A stretch of DNA of 64,000 bases from an uncultured Mycoplasmatota bacterium (GCA_900546245.1 URBY01000001.1:1-64000); one strand, 5' to 3'. Shown: positions 56,524 to 64,000, counted from the stretch's first letter. Translations and numbers: made by a program. The notes: a model not told the origin generated them from the letters alone.

Positions 56524-56628
56524 GGCACTCTATCATCTCTGATTGAGTGCCACCCAAAACTTTGAGGATGACATTCACTTGCAGATTTAAATGTTCCTCT
56601 TTTTTATTTTATGAAGTTTCCTTCATCT
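56515..56628 (-). ncRNA. Candidate antisense RNA (antitoxin) to the toxin mRNA
   Basis: Predicted start about 56628 from the minus-strand promoter at 56635-56663. It begins with a hairpin ATGAAG-GAAA-CTTCAT (56611-56626), is complementary to the whole toxin 3' UTR and terminator, and may end at GGCACTC/GAGTGCC (56524-56551) followed by TTATAATTTT, for a length near 110 nt. Inferred from sequence only. Confidence 0.55.
56564..56605 (+). terminator. Toxin mRNA terminator
   Basis: GAGGA-tg-ACATT (56564-56575) pairs with AATGTTCCTC (56590-56599), a 10-bp stem with a 2-base bulge, then six T. Confidence 0.75.
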
Positions 56629-56640
56629 GTATTCATAATA
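56590..56640. repeat. Toxin-unit 3' repeat, copy 2
   Basis: Second copy of the 56243-56288 repeat. It carries the 3' arm of the toxin terminator, the 5' hairpin of the antisense RNA and the antisense -10 box. Confidence 0.75.
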
Positions 56641-56663
56641 TCATATTATTTAATATTTTTCAA
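56635..56663 (-). promoter_or_regulatory. Antisense RNA promoter
   Basis: Minus-strand TTGAAA (56658-56663), 17-base spacer, TATTAT (56635-56640), with TGA just before the -10. Confidence 0.65.
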
Positions 56664-56674
56664 CATTAAAAAAA

Positions 56675-57349
56675 TTATTCATTATTTAAATTTATTCCAT
56701 CTATACAATTTTCATAAATCCAAATCTTTAAATTATCCATGATACCACTTTCATAATATTTAATAAGTTTTTCATAAAACTCTGCTTGTTTATCTTGTGC
56801 AATACTTATAATTCCATTTCCATTATCTATCATTATTTTATTGGCAAACAACATTGCTACCCTTTTATTACCATCAATAAACATTTGTCTTCTCATAATA
56901 TATAACATCACTTCAATTGCAATTTCTGTTGTGGTTTTATCTTGTTCACTAAGTAATTCTTCTAATTCTTCTTTTATTTTACTTTCTATAGGAAAATCAG
57001 GTTTCCAAGTTGTACCTCCTATATTAACTGGAGTAGTTCTAAGTTTACCAAGGTTTTGTTCTAATACTAGTTTATCTACAGTCAACTTATGAATATAACA
57101 TAAAGTATTGTAATCACTTTTTATATCTTTATTTTCTAATATAAATTCCCAGGCATATTTTAAATTATTTATAGCAATTATATTATCTACTGTAAGCCCA
57201 TTTACTATTCCACCATCATATATTGCTTGTGTTTCTGGATATGTAACACCTATACCTTCTAAATTTGCACTTTTCCATATATAGTCAACAATGTTTCTTT
57301 TTGCTATAAATACATTTTGTTCTCTTGTTAAATTATATTTATTTTCCAT
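56675..57349 (-). CDS. Fic/DOC-family protein with Gln in place of the catalytic His
   Basis: 224 aa from the ATG at 57349 (GAGGTG upstream). Inhibitory-type motif SANLEG near residue 28 and the Fic core motif QMFIDGNKRVAML (about 166-178). The position that is His in HPFxDGNGR is Gln here, while Asp, Gly, Asn, Lys and Arg remain. The Lys matches Doc (HxFxDGNKR), which phosphorylates rather than AMPylates. The protein may be catalytically inactive or use altered chemistry. It lies between uvrA and the toxin locus. Related Q-type Fic proteins exist in Firmicutes, as far as I recall. Confidence 0.85.
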   Translation of the reverse strand: MENKYNLTREQNVFIAKRNIVDYIWKSANLEGIGVTYPETQAIYDGGIVNGLTVDNIIAINNLKYAWEFILENKDIKSDYNTLCYIHKLTVDKLVLEQNLGKLRTTPVNIGGTTWKPDFPIESKIKEELEELLSEQDKTTTEIAIEVMLYIMRRQMFIDGNKRVAMLFANKIMIDNGNGIISIAQDKQAEFYEKLIKYYESGIMDNLKIWIYENCIDGINLNNE

Positions 57350-57415
57350 ATGTAAACACCTCATCATTAACTAAATTATAACACAAAATACATATTATTA
57401 AAATCTTTTAGAAAA

Positions 57416-57438
57416 AAGAACGTCTATAAAACGTCCTT
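57416..57438 (-). terminator. uvrA terminator, stop codon in the loop
   Basis: Minus-strand AAGGACGT, 7-base loop, ACGTTCTT (one G-U), T-run. The uvrA TAG (57424-57426) is in the loop. Confidence 0.8.
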
Positions 57439-60234
57439 TAAATACATTCCTGTATAGCTCTTTTCATCTTGTACTATCTTTTCTGGAGTACCTGTGAATA
57501 TTACTTCACCGCCTAAATCTCCACCTTCCGGTCCTAAATCAATTATATGATCTGCTTGCGCAATTACATCTAAGTTATGTTCAATAACAATAATAGTATC
57601 ACCATTATCAACAATTCTATTTAATATTTCAAGTAATTTTTTAACATCATGAGTATGTAAACCAGTTGTAGGTTCATCAAGTATAAATAAACTTTTACCT
57701 GTAGGTTTCTTTTGAAGTTCTTTCGCAAGTTTTACTCTTGATGCTTCACCACCAGATAGTGTTGGTGCACTTTGTCCAAGTTTCATATATCCAAGTCCTA
57801 CATCTTTTAATACTTCAAGTTTAGATTTTACTTTAGGTATATTTTCAAAGAATACATAAGCATCTTCAACAGTCATATCAAGTACTTCACTAATATTTTT
57901 ACCCTTATATTTTATTTCTCTTGTTTCACTATTATATCTAGTACCTTTACATACTTCACAAGGAACATATACATCAGGTAAGAAATGCATTTCAATTCTT
58001 TTAACACCATCACCAGAACAAGCTTCACATCTTCCACCTTTTACATTAAATGAAAATCTACCTTTATCATATCCTCTTATTTTCGCTTCTTTAGTAACCG
58101 CGAATACTTCTCTTATATCATCAAATACGCCTGTATAAGTTGCAGGATTACTTCTTGGTGTTTTACCAATTGGATCTTGAGTAATACATACAAGTTTATC
58201 AAGATTTTCAATACCCTTTACTTCTTTACATTTACCAGGTTTCTCTTTTGATTTATAAAGTTTATTTCTAACAGTTTTAGATAATATTTCATTAACAAGT
58301 GTACTTTTACCAGAACCAGATACGCCTGTTACACATATAAATTTTCCAAGTGGAAATTTTACATTAATATTTTTTAAATTATTTTCTTTTGCGCCTTTTA
58401 CTTCAAGATATAATCCATTACCTTTTCTTCTCTTTTTAGGTACTTCTATTCTTTCTTTACCAGATAAGTATCTTCCTGTTAAACTATTTTCATTATTCAT
58501 TACTTCTTCTGGAGTACCTGCTGCGACTACTTCACCACCATGTACGCCTTGAAGTGGACCAATATCTACTAAATAATCAGCTTGTTTCATAGTATCATGG
58601 TCGTGTTCTACTACAATTAAAGTATTACCTAAATCTCTCATTTCAAGCATTGAATTAATAAGTCTTTGATTATCTCTTTGATGAAGACCTATTGATGGCT
58701 CATCAAGTACATAAAGTATTCCAGTAAGCCTTGAACCAATTTGAGTCGCAAGTCTAATTCTTTGACTTTCACCACCAGATAAAGTTGCGGCACTTCTATT
58801 TAATGTTAAATATTCAAGTCCAACATTATTTAAAAATGATAGTCTATCTTTTATATCTTTTAATACTACTTCAGATATTTTTGCTTGTTCTTTTGTAAGT
58901 TTTAATTTACTCATAAAATCAAAGCATTTTTTAATACTTAAATTACATACATCATATATGTTTTTTCCATTTATAAATATATTTAACACGCTATCATTAA
59001 GTCTCGCACCATGACAATGTTCACACTCTTGATCTATCATATATCCTTCAAGCCAATCTCTAATAAATGATGAATTTGTTTCTTTATATCTTCTTTCTAA
59101 AAGACCAATAACTCCTTCATATATTTCAATCTTGTCATATGCATTTCCGCCTTTTGATTTAAACTTAAATCTAATTGCGTCATTACTTCCATATAATACC
59201 AAATTAAGTTCTTTTTTAGTAAGTTTTTCAATTGGTTTATTCATATCAATTTTATACTTATCACAGAATATTTCTAACTTTTGAATATATATATTAGTGT
59301 CTTCCATATTCTTAAATGGTAATATTGCGCCATTATTTAATGATTTTGTTTTATCTGGAATAACTAAATCTACATCCATTTTTTGTTTAAATCCTAAACC
59401 TTTACAATATGGACATGCTCCATATGGCGCATTAAATGAAAATATTCTAGGTTCAAGTTCTCTTAATGAATAATTACAATGTGGACATGAAAAGTTTTCA
59501 CTAAAAATTATTTCTTCTCCACCAACAACACTTATTACAACTTTTCCACCAGATAACTTTGTACTTGTTTCTAATGATTCATAAAGTCTACTTCTTATTC
59601 CATCCTTTATAATTAATCTATCTACAACAACATCTATATTATCTTTTATATTTTTTTCTAGAGTAATTTCTTCATTTAAATCATATATCTCACCATTTAC
59701 TCTAACTCTTGAATATCCTTCTTTTCTAATTCTATTAAATGTATCTGCGTGAGTTCCTTTTTCTCCTTCAACTATAGGGCTTAATACCATAATTTTTGTG
59801 CCTTCATCAAAATTCATTATCTTATTTGTCATTTCTTCAATAGATTGACTTGTTATTGGTATATGATGAGTAGGACAATATGGTACTCCAACTCTCGCAA
59901 ATAAAAGTCTTAAATAATCATATATTTCTGTTACTGTACCTACTGTTGATCTTGGATTTCTATTTGTTGTTTTTTGATCAATACTAATCGCTGGACTTAA
60001 ACCCTCTATTAAATCAACATCAGGTTTCTCAGAACCTCCTAGGAATTGTCTTGCATAACTGCTTAAGCTTTCTACATATCTTCTTTGTCCTTCTGCGTAT
60101 ATTGTATCAAATGCTAATGATGATTTACCTGAACCAGACACACCTGTCATAACAATTAATTTATTTTTTGGTAAATCTATATTTATATTTTTTAAATTAT
60201 TTTCTCTTGCTCCTCTTATTATTATTTTATCCAT
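57424..60234 (-). CDS. uvrA: Excinuclease ABC subunit A
   Basis: 936 aa from the ATG at 60234 (AAGGAAG upstream); an upstream in-frame TTG-type start to 60252 overlaps that site. Two ABC modules with Walker A GVSGSGKSSLAFDTIYAEGQ and GVSGSGKSTLVNEIL, signatures LSGGESQRIRLA and LSGGEASRVKLAKEL, and zinc fingers with CPHC/CPYC and CEAC/CEVC pairs. Damage sensor of nucleotide excision repair with UvrB and UvrC. Promoter shares a motif with the toxin promoter. Not next to uvrB on the same strand. Confidence 0.98.
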   Translation of the reverse strand: MDKIIIRGARENNLKNINIDLPKNKLIVMTGVSGSGKSSLAFDTIYAEGQRRYVESLSSYARQFLGGSEKPDVDLIEGLSPAISIDQKTTNRNPRSTVGTVTEIYDYLRLLFARVGVPYCPTHHIPITSQSIEEMTNKIMNFDEGTKIMVLSPIVEGEKGTHADTFNRIRKEGYSRVRVNGEIYDLNEEITLEKNIKDNIDVVVDRLIIKDGIRSRLYESLETSTKLSGGKVVISVVGGEEIIFSENFSCPHCNYSLRELEPRIFSFNAPYGACPYCKGLGFKQKMDVDLVIPDKTKSLNNGAILPFKNMEDTNIYIQKLEIFCDKYKIDMNKPIEKLTKKELNLVLYGSNDAIRFKFKSKGGNAYDKIEIYEGVIGLLERRYKETNSSFIRDWLEGYMIDQECEHCHGARLNDSVLNIFINGKNIYDVCNLSIKKCFDFMSKLKLTKEQAKISEVVLKDIKDRLSFLNNVGLEYLTLNRSAATLSGGESQRIRLATQIGSRLTGILYVLDEPSIGLHQRDNQRLINSMLEMRDLGNTLIVVEHDHDTMKQADYLVDIGPLQGVHGGEVVAAGTPEEVMNNENSLTGRYLSGKERIEVPKKRRKGNGLYLEVKGAKENNLKNINVKFPLGKFICVTGVSGSGKSTLVNEILSKTVRNKLYKSKEKPGKCKEVKGIENLDKLVCITQDPIGKTPRSNPATYTGVFDDIREVFAVTKEAKIRGYDKGRFSFNVKGGRCEACSGDGVKRIEMHFLPDVYVPCEVCKGTRYNSETREIKYKGKNISEVLDMTVEDAYVFFENIPKVKSKLEVLKDVGLGYMKLGQSAPTLSGGEASRVKLAKELQKKPTGKSLFILDEPTTGLHTHDVKKLLEILNRIVDNGDTIIVIEHNLDVIAQADHIIDLGPEGGDLGGEVIFTGTPEKIVQDEKSYTGMYLKDVL

Positions 60235-60258
60235 GAAAAACACTTCCTTCAAACATGT

Positions 60259-60296
60259 ATTATACCAAATTATTTTAAATTAACACAAGCGAACAA
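60259..60296 (-). promoter_or_regulatory. uvrA promoter with shared upstream motif
   Basis: Minus-strand TTGTGT (60283-60288), 18-base spacer, TATAAT (60259-60264). TTGTTCGCTTGT (60285-60296) overlaps the first four bases of the -35. A GTTCG core is reminiscent of half of a Firmicutes LexA box, but no second half-site is seen. Confidence 0.65.
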
Positions 60297-60393
60297 ATTA
60301 ATTTTTTTGAATATTATATTATGGGTGATAATAATATAATTATTTTTATATATTTATAATTGATGAATTAAATAAAATAAATAAATAAAATAA

Positions 60394-60422
60394 TTGAATT
60401 TAATAGAAAATTCTACTATAAT
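60394..60422 (+). promoter_or_regulatory. Promoter of the 274-aa gene
   Basis: TTGAAT (60394-60399), 17-base spacer, TATAAT (60417-60422), then GGGAG before the ATG at 60447. Confidence 0.75.
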
Positions 60423-60446
60423 TGTTAGTAAATAAGGGAGAATATT

Positions 60447-61271
60447 ATGAGCGAATTAGATAGAATATTAAAAGAAATGTCAAGAGTAAGTAATGAAAAA
60501 TTAGACGATAGACTAAAAAAACATATAATTGAAAATTTATATAATTCTTACTTAACAGAAAAAGAAAGATTTGGAATAAGTGAAAACAATGAAGATTATA
60601 TAATAAATACTAAACCAGAAATAAAAAATATACCAGACAAAGAAGTAACTAGAGTTATTAAAGACTATAAAACAAACAATACATTATCAATTAGTGAAGC
60701 AAAAATGATTTTAGATTGGATTATAGATTATGTAAGAAACTATTTTTCTACATTTGGAATAAATATTATGAATCATAGTCTTGATGGTTACTGTGAATTA
60801 TCTCAATATTTAACAATTTGTCCTCTTGAAAAACTAGGGTTAGAAGTTACAAAAAACACTGCACAAAATTGCTTTGATTATCCATTAAATCATGCATTTG
60901 GAACAGTAAGTTTTAATATATTAGAAAATGGTAAAATAACTAAACAAACATTTTTAATAGATGCGACATACAGACAATTCTTTACAAAAGAAAAATGTAA
61001 TAAAGGTATGTATTACTTAGATAGAAAGCCAGATGTTGGATATTTTGTAAAAGATAAAGATTTCGCAAGTAACTTAATAAAGGATGGATATATATTATTA
61101 ACAAAAGAAAATGCAAAAAAATATGGAGAAGCATTCTTTAAAGTTTCTCTTGATTTAAATCAAAGAGGTAATGTTAACCATATTGATTATTATGATAGAA
61201 TAATTAATTCAAAAGAAAATTATGCTTCTAATGAAAATGAAATTAATTATGAAAATATTCCAAAATTATAA
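60447..61271 (+). CDS. Transglutaminase/cysteine-protease-like protein, 274 aa
   Basis: Soluble, no signal peptide. Helical N-terminus (about 100 residues), then a possible Cys-His-Asp triad in the order used by transglutaminase-like and arylamine N-acetyltransferase folds: Cys in DGYCELSQY (about 116), His in LNHAFGTVSF (about 149) and Asp in LIDATYRQFF (about 171). The phrase IDATYRQFF recurs in small cytosolic or effector proteins of this fold. The reaction is unknown. Followed 51 bases later by the secreted amidase, possibly in one transcript. Confidence 0.65.
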   Translation: MSELDRILKEMSRVSNEKLDDRLKKHIIENLYNSYLTEKERFGISENNEDYIINTKPEIKNIPDKEVTRVIKDYKTNNTLSISEAKMILDWIIDYVRNYFSTFGINIMNHSLDGYCELSQYLTICPLEKLGLEVTKNTAQNCFDYPLNHAFGTVSFNILENGKITKQTFLIDATYRQFFTKEKCNKGMYYLDRKPDVGYFVKDKDFASNLIKDGYILLTKENAKKYGEAFFKVSLDLNQRGNVNHIDYYDRIINSKENYASNENEINYENIPKL

Positions 61272-61322
61272 AAAATTTATTAACAAAAATGTAAGAATAT
61301 AATATTTTTAGGATGTGGCAGT

Positions 61323-62606
61323 ATGAATAAAATAAGAAAAAAGAAAAAAAGATATAAAATAAAAAATATATTAATGTTAGTAATAATAATCTTTTTAATA
61401 GTTAAACTATTTAGTGTGCTTATTAATTCAGGTAAAGATAATAAAGATGAAATAGTAAAAAAAAGTGAACCCAAAACATATTTAAATAAAGTAAATAAGA
61501 CAGATAATTATAATGAAGATATAGATAAGGATATTCAAAATACAATTGTAAAATATATGGATTCTTATTTTAAATCTATTACTACATTAAAAGAAGTAGA
61601 TATGACTAACCTATTTTGTGATGATTCCTATGAAGAAGCATATATTAATCAAACAGCAATCTCACTACTTATTAATTCTAGAAAACTTGAAAGAAATAAA
61701 ATGACCATAAGTAATGCTAAATATGATATTATTTTTGATAATATAAATAAAAAAAATGATACAGTTACTGTAAAAGTGCTTGAAAATGATTACTTTTATT
61801 TTGACTTTATGAAGGATATAGAATCTAAAGTATATGAAGTTGAAAACACATTTGTATTAAAGAAAACTAATAATACATATAAAATAAAAAGCTTAAGAAA
61901 AGTTCAAGATTTTTATGTAATGATAACAAATGAATATAAAACAGGGAAATCTGATAAGGTTGCTAAAAAAGAACTTGATAAAATGAAAAAGGATTATATA
62001 TCTGATTTTAAAGATGAAGTATCAGATTTTAAAACTTATTTAAGTAGATATGAAAATAAAAAAGATAATATTACTAAAACCTGTGATTATAAATATGATA
62101 GAACAAAAGCATTAAATTACGCTAAAAAATATGTAACAAGTAGAAATAGTAAATGGTCAAACTTTAGCGAATATGGTGGAAACTGTCAAAACTTCGCATC
62201 ACAAGTAGTGTATAATGGCGGAGTCCCTATGGATTTACAAGGTGATGCAATTTGGAAATATTATGGAAATGATTTAGATGAAACCAAAAGTAAAAATGGT
62301 AGATCAACATCATGGACAGGTGTAAGATTCTTTTATGATTACGCTAAAGCAAATAAAGGTTATGGATTATGTTCTGAAGTAGATATAAATCCTTTTTATG
62401 CTGAAGCTGGTGATATTGGACAAGTTGGTTATAATAATAACTATAGACATACAGTTGTTATAATAGGTAACGTCAAAGATAATAATGGAAAAATAACTGA
62501 TTTACTAATAAATTCTAATTCTCTTAACTTAGAAAATTATCCATTATCTGGTTATGTTTATCCTAATAAGAGAATTATAAAAATACTTGGTTGGAATAAA
62601 GATTAA
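61323..62606 (+). CDS. Membrane-anchored amidase-domain (Amidase_6) wall hydrolase
   Basis: 427 aa. Basic N-terminus and TM anchor (about 14-36), a region of about 200 residues resembling NTF2-like folds, then the Amidase_6 domain: YDRTKALNYAKKYVTSRN, GGNCQNFASQVVYNGG with the nucleophile Cys (about 288), and NYRHTVVIIG with the His (about 376). Papain-like CHAP/NlpC-related fold, likely cleaving peptidoglycan peptides outside the cell. The frame continues past the stop for another 61 sense codons. Confidence 0.84.
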   Translation: MNKIRKKKKRYKIKNILMLVIIIFLIVKLFSVLINSGKDNKDEIVKKSEPKTYLNKVNKTDNYNEDIDKDIQNTIVKYMDSYFKSITTLKEVDMTNLFCDDSYEEAYINQTAISLLINSRKLERNKMTISNAKYDIIFDNINKKNDTVTVKVLENDYFYFDFMKDIESKVYEVENTFVLKKTNNTYKIKSLRKVQDFYVMITNEYKTGKSDKVAKKELDKMKKDYISDFKDEVSDFKTYLSRYENKKDNITKTCDYKYDRTKALNYAKKYVTSRNSKWSNFSEYGGNCQNFASQVVYNGGVPMDLQGDAIWKYYGNDLDETKSKNGRSTSWTGVRFFYDYAKANKGYGLCSEVDINPFYAEAGDIGQVGYNNNYRHTVVIIGNVKDNNGKITDLLINSNSLNLENYPLSGYVYPNKRIIKILGWNKD

Positions 62607-62792
62607 AATAATGAAGAATCATCAAAAATACTAGAGCAAATGCAAAGTATAATGATGCAGTTGCAAAATTTTAATAAAAAATTTGAAGAAGAGATTATTG
62701 ATTCTAATGCAAGCATTACAGAACAAACACTAGAACAAGAAAAAAAATTATATTTAGATATAAGATACTTAAATAGTATTGATGTTGATTAA
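62607..62792 (+). pseudogene. Open 62-codon frame directly after the amidase stop
   Basis: Immediately after the TAA at 62604 the same frame stays open to TAA at 62790: NNEESSKILEQMQSIM, then MQLQNFNKKFEEEII and a helical, Gln/Glu-rich end IRYLNSIDVD. No start codon with ribosome binding site is seen. Either the tail of a gene lost by deletion, a C-terminal extension cut off by a recent stop, or chance. Confidence 0.35.
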
Positions 62793-62813
62793 ATTTTAAA
62801 AATAAGATATATA

Positions 62814-62832
62814 GGAAGTCATAATGACTTCC
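62814..62832 (+). terminator. Terminator of the amidase transcript
   Basis: GGAAGTCA, 3-base loop, TGACTTCC, then TTGTTTT. Confidence 0.75.
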
Positions 62833-62976
62833 TTGTTTTATTATAAAATAAGTGGTAAAATAATTTACTAGAAAACATTTATATTTACTTTGCTCTATTT
62901 AGCAAATCTATGAAAAAAATATATCATAATTTCATTTGATTAAATGTATTAAAAAATATATAAGGAGAAAATACAA
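62833..62976. other. Intergenic region before the third Fic gene
   Basis: AT-rich; apart from the AAGGAGA site before 62977 I see no clear promoter, hairpin or frame. Confidence 0.4.
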
Positions 62977-63954
62977 ATGAAGAGTATAGATACAATAAAA
63001 CCAGTATTTTATATTACAGAAGATAATAAAAAAATTATAAGAGAAATAGAAAATAAACTTAATTTAATTGTTATGGATGATAATGATAAAAAAAGAAAAT
63101 TAAAAGTTAAATCTAAGGTAAGATCAATCCACTCTTCATTAGCAATTGAAGCAAATTCTTTATCATTAGAATCAGTTAAAAATATTGTTGACAACAAAAT
63201 GGTTTTGGGCGATAGAAAAGAAATTCAAGAAGTTAAAAATGCTAATGAACTATATGAACATATAAATGAATATAATTGGAAAAATGAAAGTGATTTTTTA
63301 AAAGCACATACATTAATGATGAAATATTTTGATGATGATAATGGATTTTATAGAAATCACGTTGAAGGAGTAAAAAAAGGAAATGAAATCATTTATACCG
63401 CACCACATTCTATATTAGTTCCATCTCTTATGAAAAGTTTATTTAACTTTATAACTGAAAATGAAAATAAAATTCATCCACTAATTTTATCAAGTATATT
63501 TCATTATTATTTTGTGTATATACACCCATTTAGTGATGGTAATGGTAGAATGGCCAGATTTTGGGTAAGCTTGATTTTAACTAATTGGAACTCAAAGTTT
63601 GAATATATTCCTATTGAAGAAGAAATTTATTTAAATCAAACAAAATATTATGATTCTATTGCACAATGTCACATTAATGGAAATGTAAATGTATTTACTG
63701 ACTTTATGTTAATGTGCATTAATTCAGCATTAGAAAAAACTACCCAAAAAACTACCCAAAAAAGAAAATTAAATAATAATCAGTTAAAAATTATAGAATT
63801 AATAAAAGAAAATCCAAAAATTACAAGAAATAAATTAGCAAGCGAATTAAATATTACATCAGATGGTATTAAATATAATTTAAGAAAATTAGTTAATAAT
63901 GGTATTATTGAAAGAATTGGACCAAACAATGGTGGATATTGGAAAATAAAATAA
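62977..63954 (+). CDS. Fic-family protein with C-terminal winged helix
   Basis: 325 aa; AAGGAGA 9 bases before the ATG. N-terminal inhibitory-type region SSLAIEANSLSLE, where the usual Gly after Glu is Ala. Active motif HPFSDGNGRMAR (about 181-193) is fully canonical, so AMP transfer is expected. The tail has a polar TTQKTTQKRK linker and a winged helix (ITRNKLASELNITSDGIKYNLRKL) typical of Fic proteins that bind DNA. About 85% distinct in sequence from the other two Fic proteins by eye, so not a recent duplicate. Confidence 0.9.
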   Translation: MKSIDTIKPVFYITEDNKKIIREIENKLNLIVMDDNDKKRKLKVKSKVRSIHSSLAIEANSLSLESVKNIVDNKMVLGDRKEIQEVKNANELYEHINEYNWKNESDFLKAHTLMMKYFDDDNGFYRNHVEGVKKGNEIIYTAPHSILVPSLMKSLFNFITENENKIHPLILSSIFHYYFVYIHPFSDGNGRMARFWVSLILTNWNSKFEYIPIEEEIYLNQTKYYDSIAQCHINGNVNVFTDFMLMCINSALEKTTQKTTQKRKLNNNQLKIIELIKENPKITRNKLASELNITSDGIKYNLRKLVNNGIIERIGPNNGGYWKIK

Positions 63955-63978
63955 TAACTTTTATAATAAGGAGGATCT

Positions 63979-64000
63979 ATGTTTAAATTAGTATCAAAAT
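63979..64000 (+). CDS. Start of a gene cut by the window edge, possibly uvrB
   Basis: AAGGAGG 6 bases before ATG at 63979; the visible peptide is MFKLVSK. UvrB proteins commonly start with ELVSKY or KLVSKF plus GDQP, and uvrA is nearby, so uvrB is the best guess. Seven residues cannot prove it. Confidence 0.4.

Noticed and set aside
61280..61474. 64-aa hydrophobic frame on the minus strand at the start of the amidase gene
   Set aside because: Antisense of the amidase TM region; no ribosome binding site.
1..64000. Mycoplasma-type genetic code (TGA as Trp) suggested by the low GC
   Set aside because: TGA terminates the MarR gene (9199) and the 73-aa gene (31274), and Trp is encoded by TGG throughout.

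Overview
The window is chromosomal DNA from a very AT-rich, low-GC Gram-positive (Firmicutes/Bacilli-type) bacterium. The case rests on WhiA, Lgt, UvrA, a RelQ-type alarmone synthetase, an SpoIID-domain protein, DacF-type and UppP cell-wall enzymes, Gram-positive AGGAGG/AGGTG ribosome binding sites and TTGACA-N17-TATAAT promoters. TGA ends several genes (for example the MarR gene at 9199 and the small membrane gene at 31274), so the code is the standard bacterial one and not the mycoplasma code. Gene style and the many small lineage-specific proteins suggest an uncultured gut Bacilli lineage (RF39/Erysipelotrichia-like); that placement is inference. Most genes lie on the minus strand.

Layout. 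0-5 kb: small hypotheticals, a YnbB-type PLP enzyme, an SDR and a COG2509 flavoprotein. 5-10 kb: a heterodimeric ABC exporter under a MarR repressor with a clear promoter-operator. 10-20 kb: phosphoketolase, RelQ, two MacB/FtsX-type ABC proteins, MscL, a coiled-coil protein, a P-loop pseudogene and tRNA-His. 20-24 kb: SpoIID-domain protein, RluB, DacF and a lipoprotein. 23.9-31.5 kb: a surface-protein pair (a thioester-domain/SpaA-repeat adhesin anchored by a membrane helix and a 1349-aa Cna-B/SdrD-like protein) plus two small genes. 31.5-34.4 kb: UppP, RmuC, a TVP38-family protein and a rhodanese. 34.4-48 kb: a Fic gene bracketed by an 84-bp direct repeat, then a type IV secretion (T4SS) operon: VirD4, a multi-domain wall hydrolase, VirB4, a detached VirB4-like N-domain, PrgI/VirB3, VirB6, a pilin-domain fusion and a VirB2-like pilin. 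No relaxase is visible. 48-56 kb: GT-C-like membrane protein, HtrA, Abi_2, ORF6N protein, then the conserved set yvlD-lgt-trxB-whiA. 56-57.4 kb: a candidate type I toxin-antitoxin locus and a second Fic gene. 57.4-64 kb: uvrA, a transglutaminase-like protein, an amidase, a third Fic protein and the first codons of a gene that may be uvrB.

Most striking observations. (1) A complete-looking, unannotated type I toxin-antitoxin candidate at about 56.33-56.66 kb: a 30-aa hydrophobic peptide whose Shine-Dalgarno is paired in its own leader, a terminator, and a convergent antisense promoter, with a decayed tandem copy beside it. Its promoter shares a 12-base motif, in the same register over the -35, with the uvrA promoter, which suggests DNA-damage control. 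(2) The relaxase-less T4SS carries a wall hydrolase in which an SGNH domain interrupts a LytM domain, followed by a phage-tail-lysozyme domain. (3) Intrinsic terminators repeatedly overlap stop codons: at more than ten genes the stop lies in the hairpin loop or arm.
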